DNA of 64,000 bases from the NCBI GenBank assembly GCA_021029095.1, contig JAJOHG010000018.1, positions 1 through 64,000 on the forward strand, written 5' to 3'. Shown here piece by piece: positions 23,633 to 34,658 of this stretch (position 1 is the first letter of the stretch; each line of letters opens with the position of its first letter). Source of the DNA: Phellopilus nigrolimitatus. Its lineage: Eukaryota; Basidiomycota; Agaricomycetes; Hymenochaetales; Hymenochaetaceae. The translations under genes and the position numbers were made by a program. The notes below the pieces were generated by a model. The model saw only the letters and a list, made by a program, of their open reading frames with translations. It did no database searches and was not told where the DNA came from.

Positions 23633-23654
23633 TACATGTACATTCTAATTCCTG

Positions 23655-26600
23655 TCGGAGCTTGAATAAATAAGCTCTCGTAAACAGCCACGGCTGATCT
23701 ACTTACTTCTGTGTTCTCTCCGATCCTTTTCTTTCATAACTATGGCAGGTGCAAGTGGTTCTTTCGGCCAAGGAGGTAACCCCACGAGTGAACATGATGA
23801 TGACTTCAACGTTCGTTCAACAAGTCCGAAGACTGAGACGCAGCGACCAGAGCCGGACTTGAAGCCCATTGAATCCCGATACGACAAGCTTGATCACCAT
23901 AAGCTAGACGAGCTTACGATTGCCTATTTTCAAAAGGCCACTAGGGGCTTGCCGGCTTTCTTGAATGCTGAATGGATTCTTATGATTGTCGCTGAGACGT
24001 GCCATAGACTCAACTCTAATCTAAAATCGTACTCGGGGGCAACAGAAACGTTATCGCATTACGGCACTGCTTTAGAAAAAATCGTTTTGAAGGCGCATGT
24101 GGGCAAGGATTATAAAGCAGTCAGAAATCTAGGTAAGTTTAACTCGGTCGTTATTCTATCCTTCTCAACTAAGGCTACCCAGTCGTGCTTCAAAAGAACC
24201 CGTATGCGTATGTGGACGTCGACCACAGCACAGATGATAAGCAGAGCAAGTGATGTTTCTCGGATTCCTTCCTTTCTCTTTTTAAAATCCTATACAGTGT
24301 TAGGTACTCATGTCTCGCTATGTGTCTCCGACCGCTTCATCTGATAGATATTGCCTCAGCTGTCAAACTGGCATGGAAGGTGCCGTACCAGGGAAGAGCC
24401 CATCTTTTGCTTTACGAAACGGTCGCCACTATGACTTGGAACAAGGGTCTGAGGAGCAACGCAAACAGTCTATTCATCGTCCAGAGCACTGGAACTGGAA
24501 AATCACGGACCGTGCACGAGCACAGTAAACTTGTATTCACCATTCCGTTCAATCTAACGGCGGATGAGGAGAAGAAGGGTGAGTGAAAAAGAGATGCTAC
24601 ACTACTTCGGCTGAGTAAATCATTCTTAGGTTTCCCGTATCCTTTCCCTGACAATGCAATACGCGAACATTTCCATAACGCACCAAGAGCATTCCTACCA
24701 GCTCGCCTCTACTTCCTGAAATTTCTCTTCGATCTGTTCTCAGCCGTGCTCGAAGAAGTTGAAACGCTTAAGGACTGGCTTAAGCCAGCGAAAACGTACG
24801 GGGATGTGGCGGACGCCTGGTCATTTTATCTCGAGGAGAAGGGTCGGAACAACTTATACCGGAGGGTTGTGCGTATGGAGTACGAGGTACGTGTTTTCAG
24901 TAAATCGCAATCGCTTTCTCTGGTAATTATCTTGAGTAGAGAAATGAACGGGCTTTCCAGAAGTTCCTCGAGGAGGAAGAAATTGAAGTCAAGGACGAGT
25001 CTGACCCTGCTGTGTTCAACCTCATCGCTAAGCAGACGCAAAATAAGATCTCTGGGTTAATCTCTTTCATCGGCAAACTCGTCGGAGATGAAAAATGTAA
25101 ATCGCCCGATGCTCGCGTGGTGGTCTCCTTCGACGAAGCCCAATATTTGACGAATATCTCCATACCTACCAGCGCAGACTTACCACCTCGCACTCTATAC
25201 GATGCGTTTTGCGCAGCTACGAATGAAATTTTGCCCAGTCCGGTGTTCTTCCTCTTTCTGTCCACACAGTTTACCCTGTGGAGATTTGTACCACCTCAGA
25301 CGATGTTTTTGTTGGACAGAATTATCAGCTACAGTGACCAAAACAATATTCGGCCTCCGTTTACGGAGCTTCCCTTCGATTGCTTCGGGGACGAGCCACT
25401 TATTCGACCTGGTGAGAAGACGCTGAAAGACGTGTCGACCATCCACTTTATGAGTCAATTCGGAAGGCCAATGTATGTGTCTTTTTTGTTCCCTGGTTGT
25501 GCATGGGACCTAGTTATGCATGGGACCTGACTCACGCCTTATCTTTTCCAGGTTTTCCAATCTTATGGGAGCCATGGTGCATGGAACCGAATTGCACATG
25601 GTAAACCTCGCGAGGGCCAAACTCATTGCAAGCAGCAAGCCTGATATTGCTGAGATGACCGATGACGCGAAGCTGGCTGTCCTCGCCGTTCGCCTTCTTC
25701 TTGATTTCAACACGTCCCAAGCGGATAGGCAAGCGCGGATGGTCAGGCTTGTCCAGAATCATATGGCGATTGCATTCTCGATCCCGAAACATCGCGAGGC
25801 GCTAAGCGTAGGCTACCCTTCGGAACCGATCCTCGCCGAAGCAGCCGCTCGACAGATGAATGTCATGCGTAACAGTTGTAATGCCATGAGCATTGCTTTA
25901 CTGCTGCAAGAATTTGTGGAACGCGGTTTGGTCGACAAAGGCGAACGTGGCGAACTTGTCGCTAGGCTCATCTTCACCCTGGCTTACGATGAAGCGGCTG
26001 AAGCTTATGAAAGAGACACTTCGGAGAACCGTAAGGATCCTGTTGACGAAAGCTCGGACTGTCCGTTTTACAGCAGAGGTGTGCCCTTGAAGTACTTCAT
26101 TGTAGCACTCTTTGGGAAAACCCATGCGGAACATACCTTCAAAAGCCACCCCGATAATGTCCGAAATGGACAGACTTTCGAGCAGGCGTTCGAGCGCGCC
26201 TGGGTACGCTTCACGCATTTCCAGCGTGCAGGGAACTCGTCGGTCATATCGACAGAGGCCGCTTGGGCAGCTGCAGCTCGTGCGATGGCTTTCCAAAGCA
26301 GTTCTGGTCATGCAGGGATGGACATATTTATCCCGGTCGTCTTGCGGGACGAGAAACTCCAGGAGGAAATCATGACCGGTATCCTTGTCCATCTCAACGA
26401 TCGAGTATCGGCGGAGACAAAAGTCAGAGCTGAAATTGACGAACAAGAAATCGGCTTTTTCCCATCGCAGCCCGCTAACGGTCTGAATGCTAACACGGAT
26501 AGTCGGCCCTACATCACGATTGTCATGGAGTTGGGCGTGCAGCCTTTTTATCGGACACAAGCCGAAAATGAGGCGAAGAGCAACGCGACAAGGGCTGATC

Positions 26601-27052
26601 GCGCATCTTCCCCTGCAGAGCACAACACGACTTCCAGGAATGTCGCGACAAGCCCGCGGCGCCCTGCAGTGGTAGCACACCCACGATACTCTATATTTGC
26701 AATCGGCTGTTCGCCGTCGGTGTACAATGTAGTGGATGACAAAGACGTATATGCGACACTGCTCTCATCTCGCCATATCTTGCAAGAACATTCGCGGCAG
26801 ACACCGGATTCACTGTCCGCAGTGCGGCGGCTGAAGCCATTTTGGATAGCAGGGCCCGAATGCTTTGATTGGGTTGGCGAAACGAAGCTGTCGTCGGTGG
26901 ATCCTCCTGAAGAACCTGTGGCTGAAGGGGTATACACCGGCAATGAACTCCGTTCAGTAGTCGAACAGGATGAAGACGAGAATGCATTCATGGCAAATTC
27001 TCAGTAAATAGGAGATACCCTGAGATCAAAATAACTCGCAAGGAACATCTGG
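23655..27052 (+). repeat. Left arm of the 3.3-kb inverted duplication
   Basis: The block from the 5' flank (GTCGGAGCTTGAATAAAT) through the stop and 3' flank of the CRN-like gene recurs in reverse at 30178-33535. Homology fades shortly beyond the stop codon on one side and about 85 bp upstream of the start codon on the other. Confidence 0.85.
23742..27007 (+). CDS. CRN-like P-loop NTPase with PD-(D/E)XK-like nuclease region, copy 1
   Basis: Exons 23742-24132, 24183-24249, 24298-24578, 24630-24886, 24940-25472 and 25552-27007 join in phase to 994 aa. After a disordered N-terminus comes a Walker A motif in VQSTGTGKSRTVHEHSK, a Walker B-like VVVSFDEAQYL, and a STQFTLWRF segment. The last exon has GERGELVARLIFTLAYDEA, YFIVALFGKTHAEHTF, FEQAFERAWVRFTHFQRAG and MDIFIPVVLRDEKLQEE. 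This pattern resembles the Crinkler-type NTPase-nuclease proteins common in agaricomycetes and oomycetes; known relatives act as effectors or in conflict between genomes, so the role here is inferred. In the nuclease-like region the position where I expect a lysine (after MTGIL) reads VHLND, so catalysis may be lost. Not confirmed by search. Confidence 0.65.
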
Positions 27053-28239
27053 AGTTTTACTCCTACATTTAGCATTTCATCTGCAAGTTTAACCGTGTCG
27101 CACCTTGTAATATAAACAGCATCTCAAATGTACATGTACATGAACAGGAAAATCAGAAGAGTGTTCTGCAATCCAGTGTTGTGGATTTCTTCTTTCGGGT
27201 CCTCGACAATTTATTATCTGATATGATACTTAGAAGAATGTGAAAGGGCTTGACTGGTTGCGGCCTTTTCTTTCTTGCTGATGACATTTCCGACATTTTT
27301 TGCGTCGTGTTATCTCAATCATATATTTATATATTTATAGTTCGAAGTCAATTAGCTGACTCACGATGTTGTACTCACGCGTTTCGGCAAGCGGCTGAGT
27401 CCAACATGCCAGCTACAGTTGCTGGATTCATTCTCTAGACCTTTCTAGTTCTCTATCTTTTTTTTCTTGCTTAGAACAAAGGATTTTGAGAAAATATTTC
27501 TCTTCTGTCTGGAACCGAAAAATAAAGGGACGACCCGACGGGCATCTCAGCAAAGGCGAACTTCATGTCGTGCCTCATCACCGAGCCGCCTGAACGAAAC
27601 GAAAAACAAAGTTCTTTATATCAAAATCGCAAAACTATGAGAAGAAAGAGAAGAACAATTGGAAGAGACTAATTCAGAGTGCATAAAGATCTCTGGCGGG
27701 TTCTTTAACAATCATGAACGATAACAAAGAGCTGCGGTCGGTGGGGGGTATCATGGGTATAAATAACGAGGCAAGTTCCTCCCGAGTGCTGGACAAGACC
27801 ACAATGAAGACTGCAAAGATCCCAGAGCTTGGACAGTACGTATGATGCATATCATTCGCGGTATGGCGGCGCAACTGGCACTCTGAGTCCCTCTGCTGAT
27901 TTTACCGGCGTACCACGTCTGTCAACACTCATCGTTCCGTAATGATTTCCGTCTGTGACCATGAATGAACCCGTTTTCAATCATGGCTCGAGCTTTTTGG
28001 CACAGGCTGGGAAATTACCAAGGCATCATGATTGGGCAAGTTCGGGCTGGCCGGCTGACTTCCGTTACTGGCTGCGTCGTCGTCGTCAGAGTTGTACTCC
28101 TAGCCTGGAGGCTCTCTTACGATTGGGAATCAAGTCCATCTTCGGTGAGCTCATTTGTGTTGCTCGTACGAGACTTGACTGCCATCGTCGGCAATGTTGG
28201 AAGACGTAGTGGATCCGTGCGGAACAAGTGCTTACGAAG
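27053..28239. other. Intergenic, no firmly supported gene
   Basis: 3' side of CRN copy 1 beyond the duplicated block. AT-rich to about 27700. The segment 27950-28239 may hold an extra 3' exon of the minus-strand gene that follows (an open stretch rich in Asp near 28085), but splice sites are ambiguous. Confidence 0.3.
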
Positions 28240-29620
28240 TCATCTGAGAGGGTTGCGCACTTTACGTCGAGGTCGTCGAGGTCGATGGGCCCGTAGACGG
28301 TTAATTGCGGTGTTCGCTGTGAGAATGCGCTCGGGACGGGCTGTGAGAAGAGGGCGCTGGTCTATCTTGGCTTTCTTCCTCTGGGGCTCGCCGCGAACAC
28401 CACGCTCATCAGCCTCTCTTTTCCTCTTTCCCTTGCCAGAGGATAGCACCGAAGTCGCAGGGAGAGGAGCGTTCTCGTCGCGTCCAATCGCGGATCCCCC
28501 GGCCTGATTCCCAGAGCGCAAATGCAAACTGGAGACATCGGTGTCGGACACGGGCGCGGTGTCCGTGTAGCACGCGCCCTCGCGGACGGCGCTGGGCTTC
28601 TGCTTCTCGTATGGTACAGCGTAAGCTGTTTTGGATTCGACCTGCTCTTTGAAGCTAGCAATCACGGATGTTGTCAGCTTCGAATACGCATAGCACAACA
28701 TGAGAAGAACTCACCTCTCGTCCGTGTCTTTCTCCTCGTCTTCTTCCTCAGATTTTTCCTCGATCTCGGCTCGTTCGCCGCACAGCTCCAGCAAATCCAA
28801 GAGCACCTCGCGACCGTACCTCTTCTTGATTACGACTTCCAAGTCCCCCTTCGCAACCCGTGCCATTCCTATCTCCCTCTCCGCGACCTCCAAGCTTTCC
28901 ATCGCCTCTTGCTGCATTTTGCTCGTCTCGCCTCTATTTATCCCGAGTGCCTCCTTCTCCTTTTCCAACTCATAAAGCAAACTCTGCAAGTCGTTGTGGC
29001 CCGACGGATCCAGCTGGGAACCGTCGTAGCAGGCCGAAGGACTCGTGATCGAGCCAGGAAAACGGAGTGGCTCGTGGCCGACACGGGAGGCTGAGAAGAA
29101 AAGGGTAGGATGTAAGCTAACGGCTTCGTTCAGCAGCTCAAGAAGATACACACCAGCTCCGGTTGAGGTTGGGGTCGAGAAGACGACCTGGTCTAAGGCA
29201 GCCTCTTTGGTATAATTGTTCTGGCAGAAGAGGGACGCATTGCTATCCGCCCTCTCCGGTACCAAAGACTCTTGAGGCCATGTTGCCTTCTTGGCCTCTC
29301 CAACAGCCTGGACATGCAAGTATAAGGGGAAAGAAAGCAGCGAAGCGGGTTCTCGTCAGAATTCGTCTCATAGCTGAGGTGCAAAACGAATTCACCTTGG
29401 TGGGCATGGTCCTATCGAGCGATCGTGTGATGGTGCGTTTGAGCGAGTACACGTCGTCGGGCATGGATACGGGTAGAGGCGCCGTTCCTGAACGTACTTT
29501 CAGACGCGTAGCGGACGTCGGCATTGTGGAAGTCGAAATTTGAGAGCGTTGAGAACGTTGAGAGGTGAATGGCTGGTAAGCTGAACCAGATGCGACTGGG
29601 AGTATGGGGCTCGATTGCAT
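28240..29620 (-). CDS. Unknown protein with coiled-coil and basic, nuclear-type C-terminus
   Basis: Exons 29620-29396, 29307-29154, 29090-28715 and 28654-28240 join in phase to about 389 aa. I do not recognise the family. The N-terminus is Ser/Thr-rich; the centre has a heptad-like, Glu/Lys-rich stretch (LLYELEKEKEALGINRGETS, then AMESLEVAEREIGMARVAK) ending in an acidic EEKSEEEDEEKDTDE run; the C-terminus carries KGKRKREADE, QRKKAKID and a terminal RPRRPRRKVRNPLR, suggesting nuclear localisation or nucleic-acid binding. It lies alone in the spacer between the two inverted CRN-like copies. A further 3' exon past 28240 cannot be excluded. Confidence 0.6.
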
Positions 29621-30177
29621 GGTTGTGCAGTGATCGTTCGAGGGAAACTGGCGTCGTGGTTGTTCTTTGCAAGTAGGTGAGCCACAGGAAGTTTGGTGCT
29701 TAAAAGAGCGTTGACGTACATATTCCCACAACATGGACACACAAACCATACTTCAACTCGCGTCTACACATCTTATCATCTCCACTACACGTTTTCACAA
29801 GGATGTAATTCAAACATTGGAATAACATTATTACGCGCTTTCTTTGAAAGATTTGGTAATGGATAGATCGTACGACAGTCGTTGAAATTTGAGTTCTCCA
29901 GGACTTCACACTGGTCTGATGTCCCTGTAATTCATGCATATAAAACTTAGTGGCTCTAATATGATTTCCGTTCAGGTGCGCCGGGGCTCTGCATGCATTC
30001 AAGGCACGAGAGAACTCGAAATCTCAATAGTCAAGTTCCCGATCTTTGAAATGATAAACTTATGTGTAGGCCACATCACTGATTCCGTACGATATGCTTG
30101 GCTCAGGTCACTCCTGCTAGTCAACTTATATTAGAACTCGATAACCCCGAGCTCTACAGCCCAGGGCTGAGAGAAAC
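29621..30177. other. Intergenic spacer
   Basis: Between the unknown gene and the end of CRN copy 2. No supported gene. Homology to copy 1 starts again at about 30178, read in reverse. Confidence 0.35.
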
Positions 30178-33100
30178 TGTGTCCCTTGCGAGCCATTTTG
30201 ATCACAGGGTATCTCCTATTTACTGAGAATTTGCCATGAATGCATTCTCGTCTTCATCCTGTTCGGCTACTGAACTGAGTTCATTGCCTGTGTATACCCC
30301 TTCAGCCACAGGTTCTTCAGCAGGATCCACCGACGACAGCTTCGTTTCGCCAACCCAATCAAAGCATTCGGGCCCTGCTATCCAAAATGGCTTCAGCCGC
30401 CGCACTGCGGACAGTGAATCCGGTGTCTGCCGCGAATGTTCTTGCAAGATATGGCGAGATGAGAGCAGTGTCGCATATACGTCTTTGTCATCCACTACAT
30501 TGTACACCGACGGCGAACAGCCGATTGCAAATATAGAGTATCGTGGGTGTGCTACCACTGCAGGGCGCCGCGGGCTTGTCGCGACATTCCTGGAAGTCGT
30601 GTTGTGCTCTGCAGGGGAAGATGCGCGATCAGCCTTTGTCGCGTTGCTCTTCGCCTCATTTTCGGCCCGTGTCCGATAAAAAGGCTGCACGCCCAACTCC
30701 ATGACAATCGTGATGTAGGGCCGACTATCCGTGTTCGCATTCAGACCGTCAGCGGGCTGGGTCGGGAAAAAACCGATGTCTTGTTCGTCAATCTCAGCTC
30801 TGATTTTCGTCTCGGCCGATACTCGATCGTCGACATGGGCAAGAATACCGGTCATGATTTCCTCCTGGAGTTTCTCATCCCGCAAGACGACCGGAATAAA
30901 TATGTCCATCCCTGCTTGACCAGAACTGCATTGGAAAGCCATCACACGAGCTACCGCTGCCCAAGCGACCTCTGTCGTTATGACCGACGAGTCTCCTGCA
31001 CGCTGGAAGTGCGTGAAGCGTACCCAGGCGCGCTCGAACGCCTGCTCGAAAGTCTGTCCATTTCGGACATTATCGGGATGGCTTTTGAAGATATGTTCCG
31101 CATGCTCTTTTCCAAAGAGTGCTACAATGAAGTACTTCAAGGGCACACCTCTGCTGTAAAACGGACAGTCTGAGCTTTCGTCAACAGGATCCTTACGGTT
31201 CTCCGAAGTATCCTTCTCATAAGCTTCAGCCGCTTCATCGTAAGCCAGGGTAAAGATGAGCCTAGCGACAAGTTCGCCACGTTCGCCTTTGTCGACCAAA
31301 CCGCGTTCCACAAAGCCTTGCAGCAGTAAAGAAACGTTCACAGCGTCCACTCCGTTACGCATAACATACATCTGTCGAGCGGCTGCTTCTGCGAGGATCG
31401 GTTCCGAAGGGTAGCCTACGCTTAGCGCCTCGCGATGTTTCGGGATCGAGAATGCAATCGCCATATGATTCTGGACAAGCCTGACCATCCGCGCTTGTGT
31501 ATCCGCTCGGGACGTGTTGAGGTCAAGAAGAAGGCGCACGGCGAGGACGGCCAGCTTCGCGTCGTCGGTCATCTGAGCAATATCAGGCTTGTCGCTTGCA
31601 ATGAGTTTGGCCCTCGCGAGGTTGACTATATACCATTCGGTTCCATGCACCATGGCTCTCATAAGACTCGAAAACCTGGAAAAGATAAGGCGTGAGTCAG
31701 GTTCCATGCATAACCAGGGCACAAAAAAGACACATACATTGGCCTTCCGAATTTGCTCATAAAGAGAATGGTCGACACGTCTTTCAGCGTCTTCTCACCA
31801 GGTCGGATAAGTGGCTCGTCCCCGAAGCAATCGAAGGGAAGCTCCGTAAACGGAGGCCGAATATTGTTTTGGTCACTGTAGCTGATGATTCTGTCCAACA
31901 AAGACATCGTCTGAGGTGGTACAAATCTCCACAGGGTAAACTGTGTGGACAGAAAGAGGAAGAACACCGGACTGGGCAAAATTTCATTCGTAGCTGCGCA
32001 AAACGCATCGTATAGAGTGCGAGGTGGTAAGTCTGCGCTGGTAGGTATGGAGATATTCGTCAAATATTGGGCTTCGTCGAAGGAGACCACCACGCGAGCA
32101 TCGGGCGATTTACATTTTTCATCTCCGACGAGTTTGCCGATGAAAGAGATTAACCCAGAGATCTTATTTTGCGTCTGCTTAGCGATGAGGTTGAACACAG
32201 CAGGGTCAGACTCGTCCTTGACTTCAATTTCTTCCTCCTCGAGGAACTTCTGGAAAGCCCGTTCATTTCTCTACTCAAGATAATTACCAGAGAAAGCGAT
32301 TGCGATTTACTGAAAACACGTACCTCGTACTCCATACGCACAACCCTCCGGTATAAGTTGTTCCGACCCTTCTCCTCGAGATAAAATGACCAGGCGTCCG
32401 CCACATCCCCGTACGTTTTCGCTGGCTTAAGCCAGTCCTTAAGCGTTTCAACTTCTTCGAGCACGGCTGAGAACAGATCGAAGAGAAATTTCAGGAAGTA
32501 GAGGCGAGCTGGTAGGAATGCTCTTGGTGCGTTATGGAAATGTTCGCGTATTGCATTGTCAGGGAAAGGGTACGGGAAACCTAAGAATGATTTACTCAGC
32601 CGAAGTAGTGCAGCATCTTTGTAACTCACCCTTCTTCTCATCCGCCGATAGATTGAACGGAATGGTGAATACAAGTTTACTGTGCTCGTGCACGGTCCGT
32701 GATTTTCCAGTTCCAGAGCTCTGAACGATGGCTAAACTGTTTGCGTTGCTCCTCAGACCCTTGTTCCAAGTCATAGTGGCGACCGTGTCGTAAAGCAAAA
32801 GATGGGCTCTTCCTCGATACCGGAGCCTCCATGCCTGCTTGACAGCTGATGGCATATTTGTCAGATGAGGTGGTCGGAGACACACGATGAGACATGAGCA
32901 CCTAACACTATATAGGATTTAAAAAAAAGAAAAGAAGGAATCCGAAAAATATCACTTGCTCTGTTGATCTTTATCATCTGTGCTATTGTCGACGTCCACA
33001 TACGCATACGGGTTTTTTTGAAGGTCGACTGGGTAACCTTAAATGAGGAGGATAGAATGGCAGCCGAATTCACTTACGCAGATTTCTGACTTCTTTATAA

Positions 33101-33535
33101 TCCTTCTTCTCATACGCCCCTTTAAGGAGATCTTCTAAAGCAGTGCCGTATTGCGACATTGCTTGATGCGCCCCTGGATACTTTTGGAGTTTTGAGTCGA
33201 GTCTATCGCACGTCTCAGCGATAGCTACAAGGATCCATTCAGGAATGGTCGCCGGCATGGCCTTGGAATTGTCTTGAAGATAAGCCGCCGTATCCTCGTC
33301 TAGCTTATGATGATCAAGCTTGTCGTATCGGGATTCAATGGGCTTCAATGCCGGCTCTTGTCGCTGCGTCTCAGTCTTCGGACTTGTTGAACGAACGTTG
33401 AAGTCATCATCATGTTCATCCGTGGGGTTACCTCCCTGGCCGAAAGAAACATTTGCACCTGCCATGGTTTGAAAAGAAAAGGATCGTAAATAAGCCGTGG
33501 CCGTTTACGAAGCCAATTTATTCAAGCTCCGACCG
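30178..33535 (-). repeat. Right arm of the 3.3-kb inverted duplication
   Basis: Reverse copy of 23655-27052, separated from it by about 3.1 kb. Identity is uneven: stretches that include introns look identical to the left arm (around 31690-32600), while part of exon 1 is strongly diverged. Its outer edge abuts the lyase fragment at about 33545. Confidence 0.85.
30220..33465 (-). CDS. CRN-like P-loop NTPase with PD-(D/E)XK-like nuclease region, copy 2
   Basis: Same exon plan as copy 1 in reverse: first exon 33465-33078, last exon ends at 30220. Walker A reads VQSSGTGKSRTVHEHSK and Walker B VVVSFDEAQYL, both intact. Residues after LDHHKLDE differ from copy 1 over about 70 positions (EDTAAYLQDNSKAMPATIPE here), whereas the NTPase centre is identical over long runs. 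The nuclease-like region carries GERGELVARLIFTLAYDEA and again lacks the expected lysine (MTGILAHVDDRV). No stop or frameshift seen. Function as for copy 1: probable member of the Crinkler-type NTPase-nuclease group, inferred. Confidence 0.65.
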
Positions 33536-33547
33536 GAATCAGAATGC

Positions 33548-34147
33548 AGACCACAGGCGGGAACAGAACCAACTCCGACGGAGAGGGGAATTCTGATACA
33601 GACTCGAGTGGCGACAGCGACGACTCGTCGGATTACGGAGACGATGATGCTGGCGCTGGCGATAGCGATGGAGACGGAGATGGAGGGGAGAATACTGGGG
33701 ACGAGAGCGCAGGAGAAGACGACGACGACGACGATGACGACGACGACGTACCGCCGCTGCCAGATCTACCCTCATCCGCGCCAGCCACAGAATCACTACC
33801 GGCAGCGCACCGCAGGATGATCAGGAGCGTCAGGCGGTTCGCACATGCACCCGCGCCCCGAAAACGCGCAGTCCTCGTCGCGCCCGGAGACACACTCCAG
33901 CTTAACCTTTCCCAGAGAGATATTCCAGACGTGACCTCCGTTACGTTGCCTACTGGTGTGCCAGATACCCAACCGTCGTCTACGTCCGACAACGTGGCGG
34001 GCGGGAGCGCTGCTGCAGCGGAAAATGCCAGAAACACGCAGAAGGCGCAGCCCAATTCTAAGACGACGAGCGCGCCGAAGGGACAGGCCACACATCAGGC
34101 GCCGCCGTCGAAGACGACCGCAGGCGGGTCGGATTCGGATTGCACGC
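33548..34147 (+). pseudogene. 600-bp duplicated fragment of the alginate-lyase-like gene
   Basis: Matches 19363-19962 of the lyase gene in reverse, from ACCACAGGCGGGAACAGAAC to GGATTGCACGC. It covers only the acidic Ser/Asp linker and the Arg/Ala-rich part, with no catalytic exon. The frame is open but leaves homology at 34147 and stops at 34189-34191. An Asp run is one or more residues longer than in the parent. It directly joins the outer edge of CRN copy 2 on the left and a DUF3433 fragment on the right. Confidence 0.85.
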
Positions 34148-34149
34148 AT

Positions 34150-34658
34150 CGAACAGACCTCTTGCAGGCCATGCGCTCGCCATCGTACTGATCGTCATCG
34201 GCAGTCTAATGCTCTTCGTCGGGATCGCGCACAGGCACGTGCGCAAGGGCGTCTTCCTTGCTTCGCCGCCTGGATCCATTGCCAGTGCCGTTGCGCTCAC
34301 CTCGCACTCGGGCTTTGGCATGTTCCTTGTCCCATACGATACGGACGTTGGCATCGCATCGAAACTCTCACCGCTGCTCTTTAGCCTCGACCGCCGCTCC
34401 GGCGCCATCGTTGCGGCCGACCGCCCTGGCTTCGAGTTCAGCAGAGGCGACTCCGACCCATCGGACACAGAGATGAACGAAAAGAGGTTGTCGGAGAACG
34501 TCATGCGTAAAAGGGGCGCGAGCTCAAGCGTCAGCTCGCAGGAGGAGACAAGGATGTCGCTGTTAGGAAGGAACTCCAATCCTATCCCGTTAGCTCAGTC
34601 CGGATACCTGATCGAGCCGTTCACACCTCCGTCCGGAACCCCGGATGACCGGCCCTGA
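34150..34658 (+). pseudogene. C-terminal fragment of a DUF3433-type membrane protein
   Basis: An open frame encodes one membrane helix (HALAIVLIVIGSLMLFVGIA) followed by GVFLASPPGSIASAVALTSH, SGFGMFLVPYD and LDRRSGAIVA, which are hallmarks of the C-terminus of fungal DUF3433 proteins, then a Ser-rich tail to a stop at 34658. The whole N-terminal part of the usual multi-span protein is absent; the sequence upstream is the lyase fragment in another frame. Read as a truncated, chimeric relic. Confidence 0.7.

Noticed and set aside
28711..29048. Plus-strand Ser-rich ORFs opposite the unknown basic protein
   Set aside because: Shadow frames; the minus strand joins four exons in phase.
23655..33535. 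LTR retrotransposon, because two long similar blocks flank a spacer
   Set aside because: The blocks are inverted, contain spliced NTPase genes, and no reverse transcriptase lies between them.
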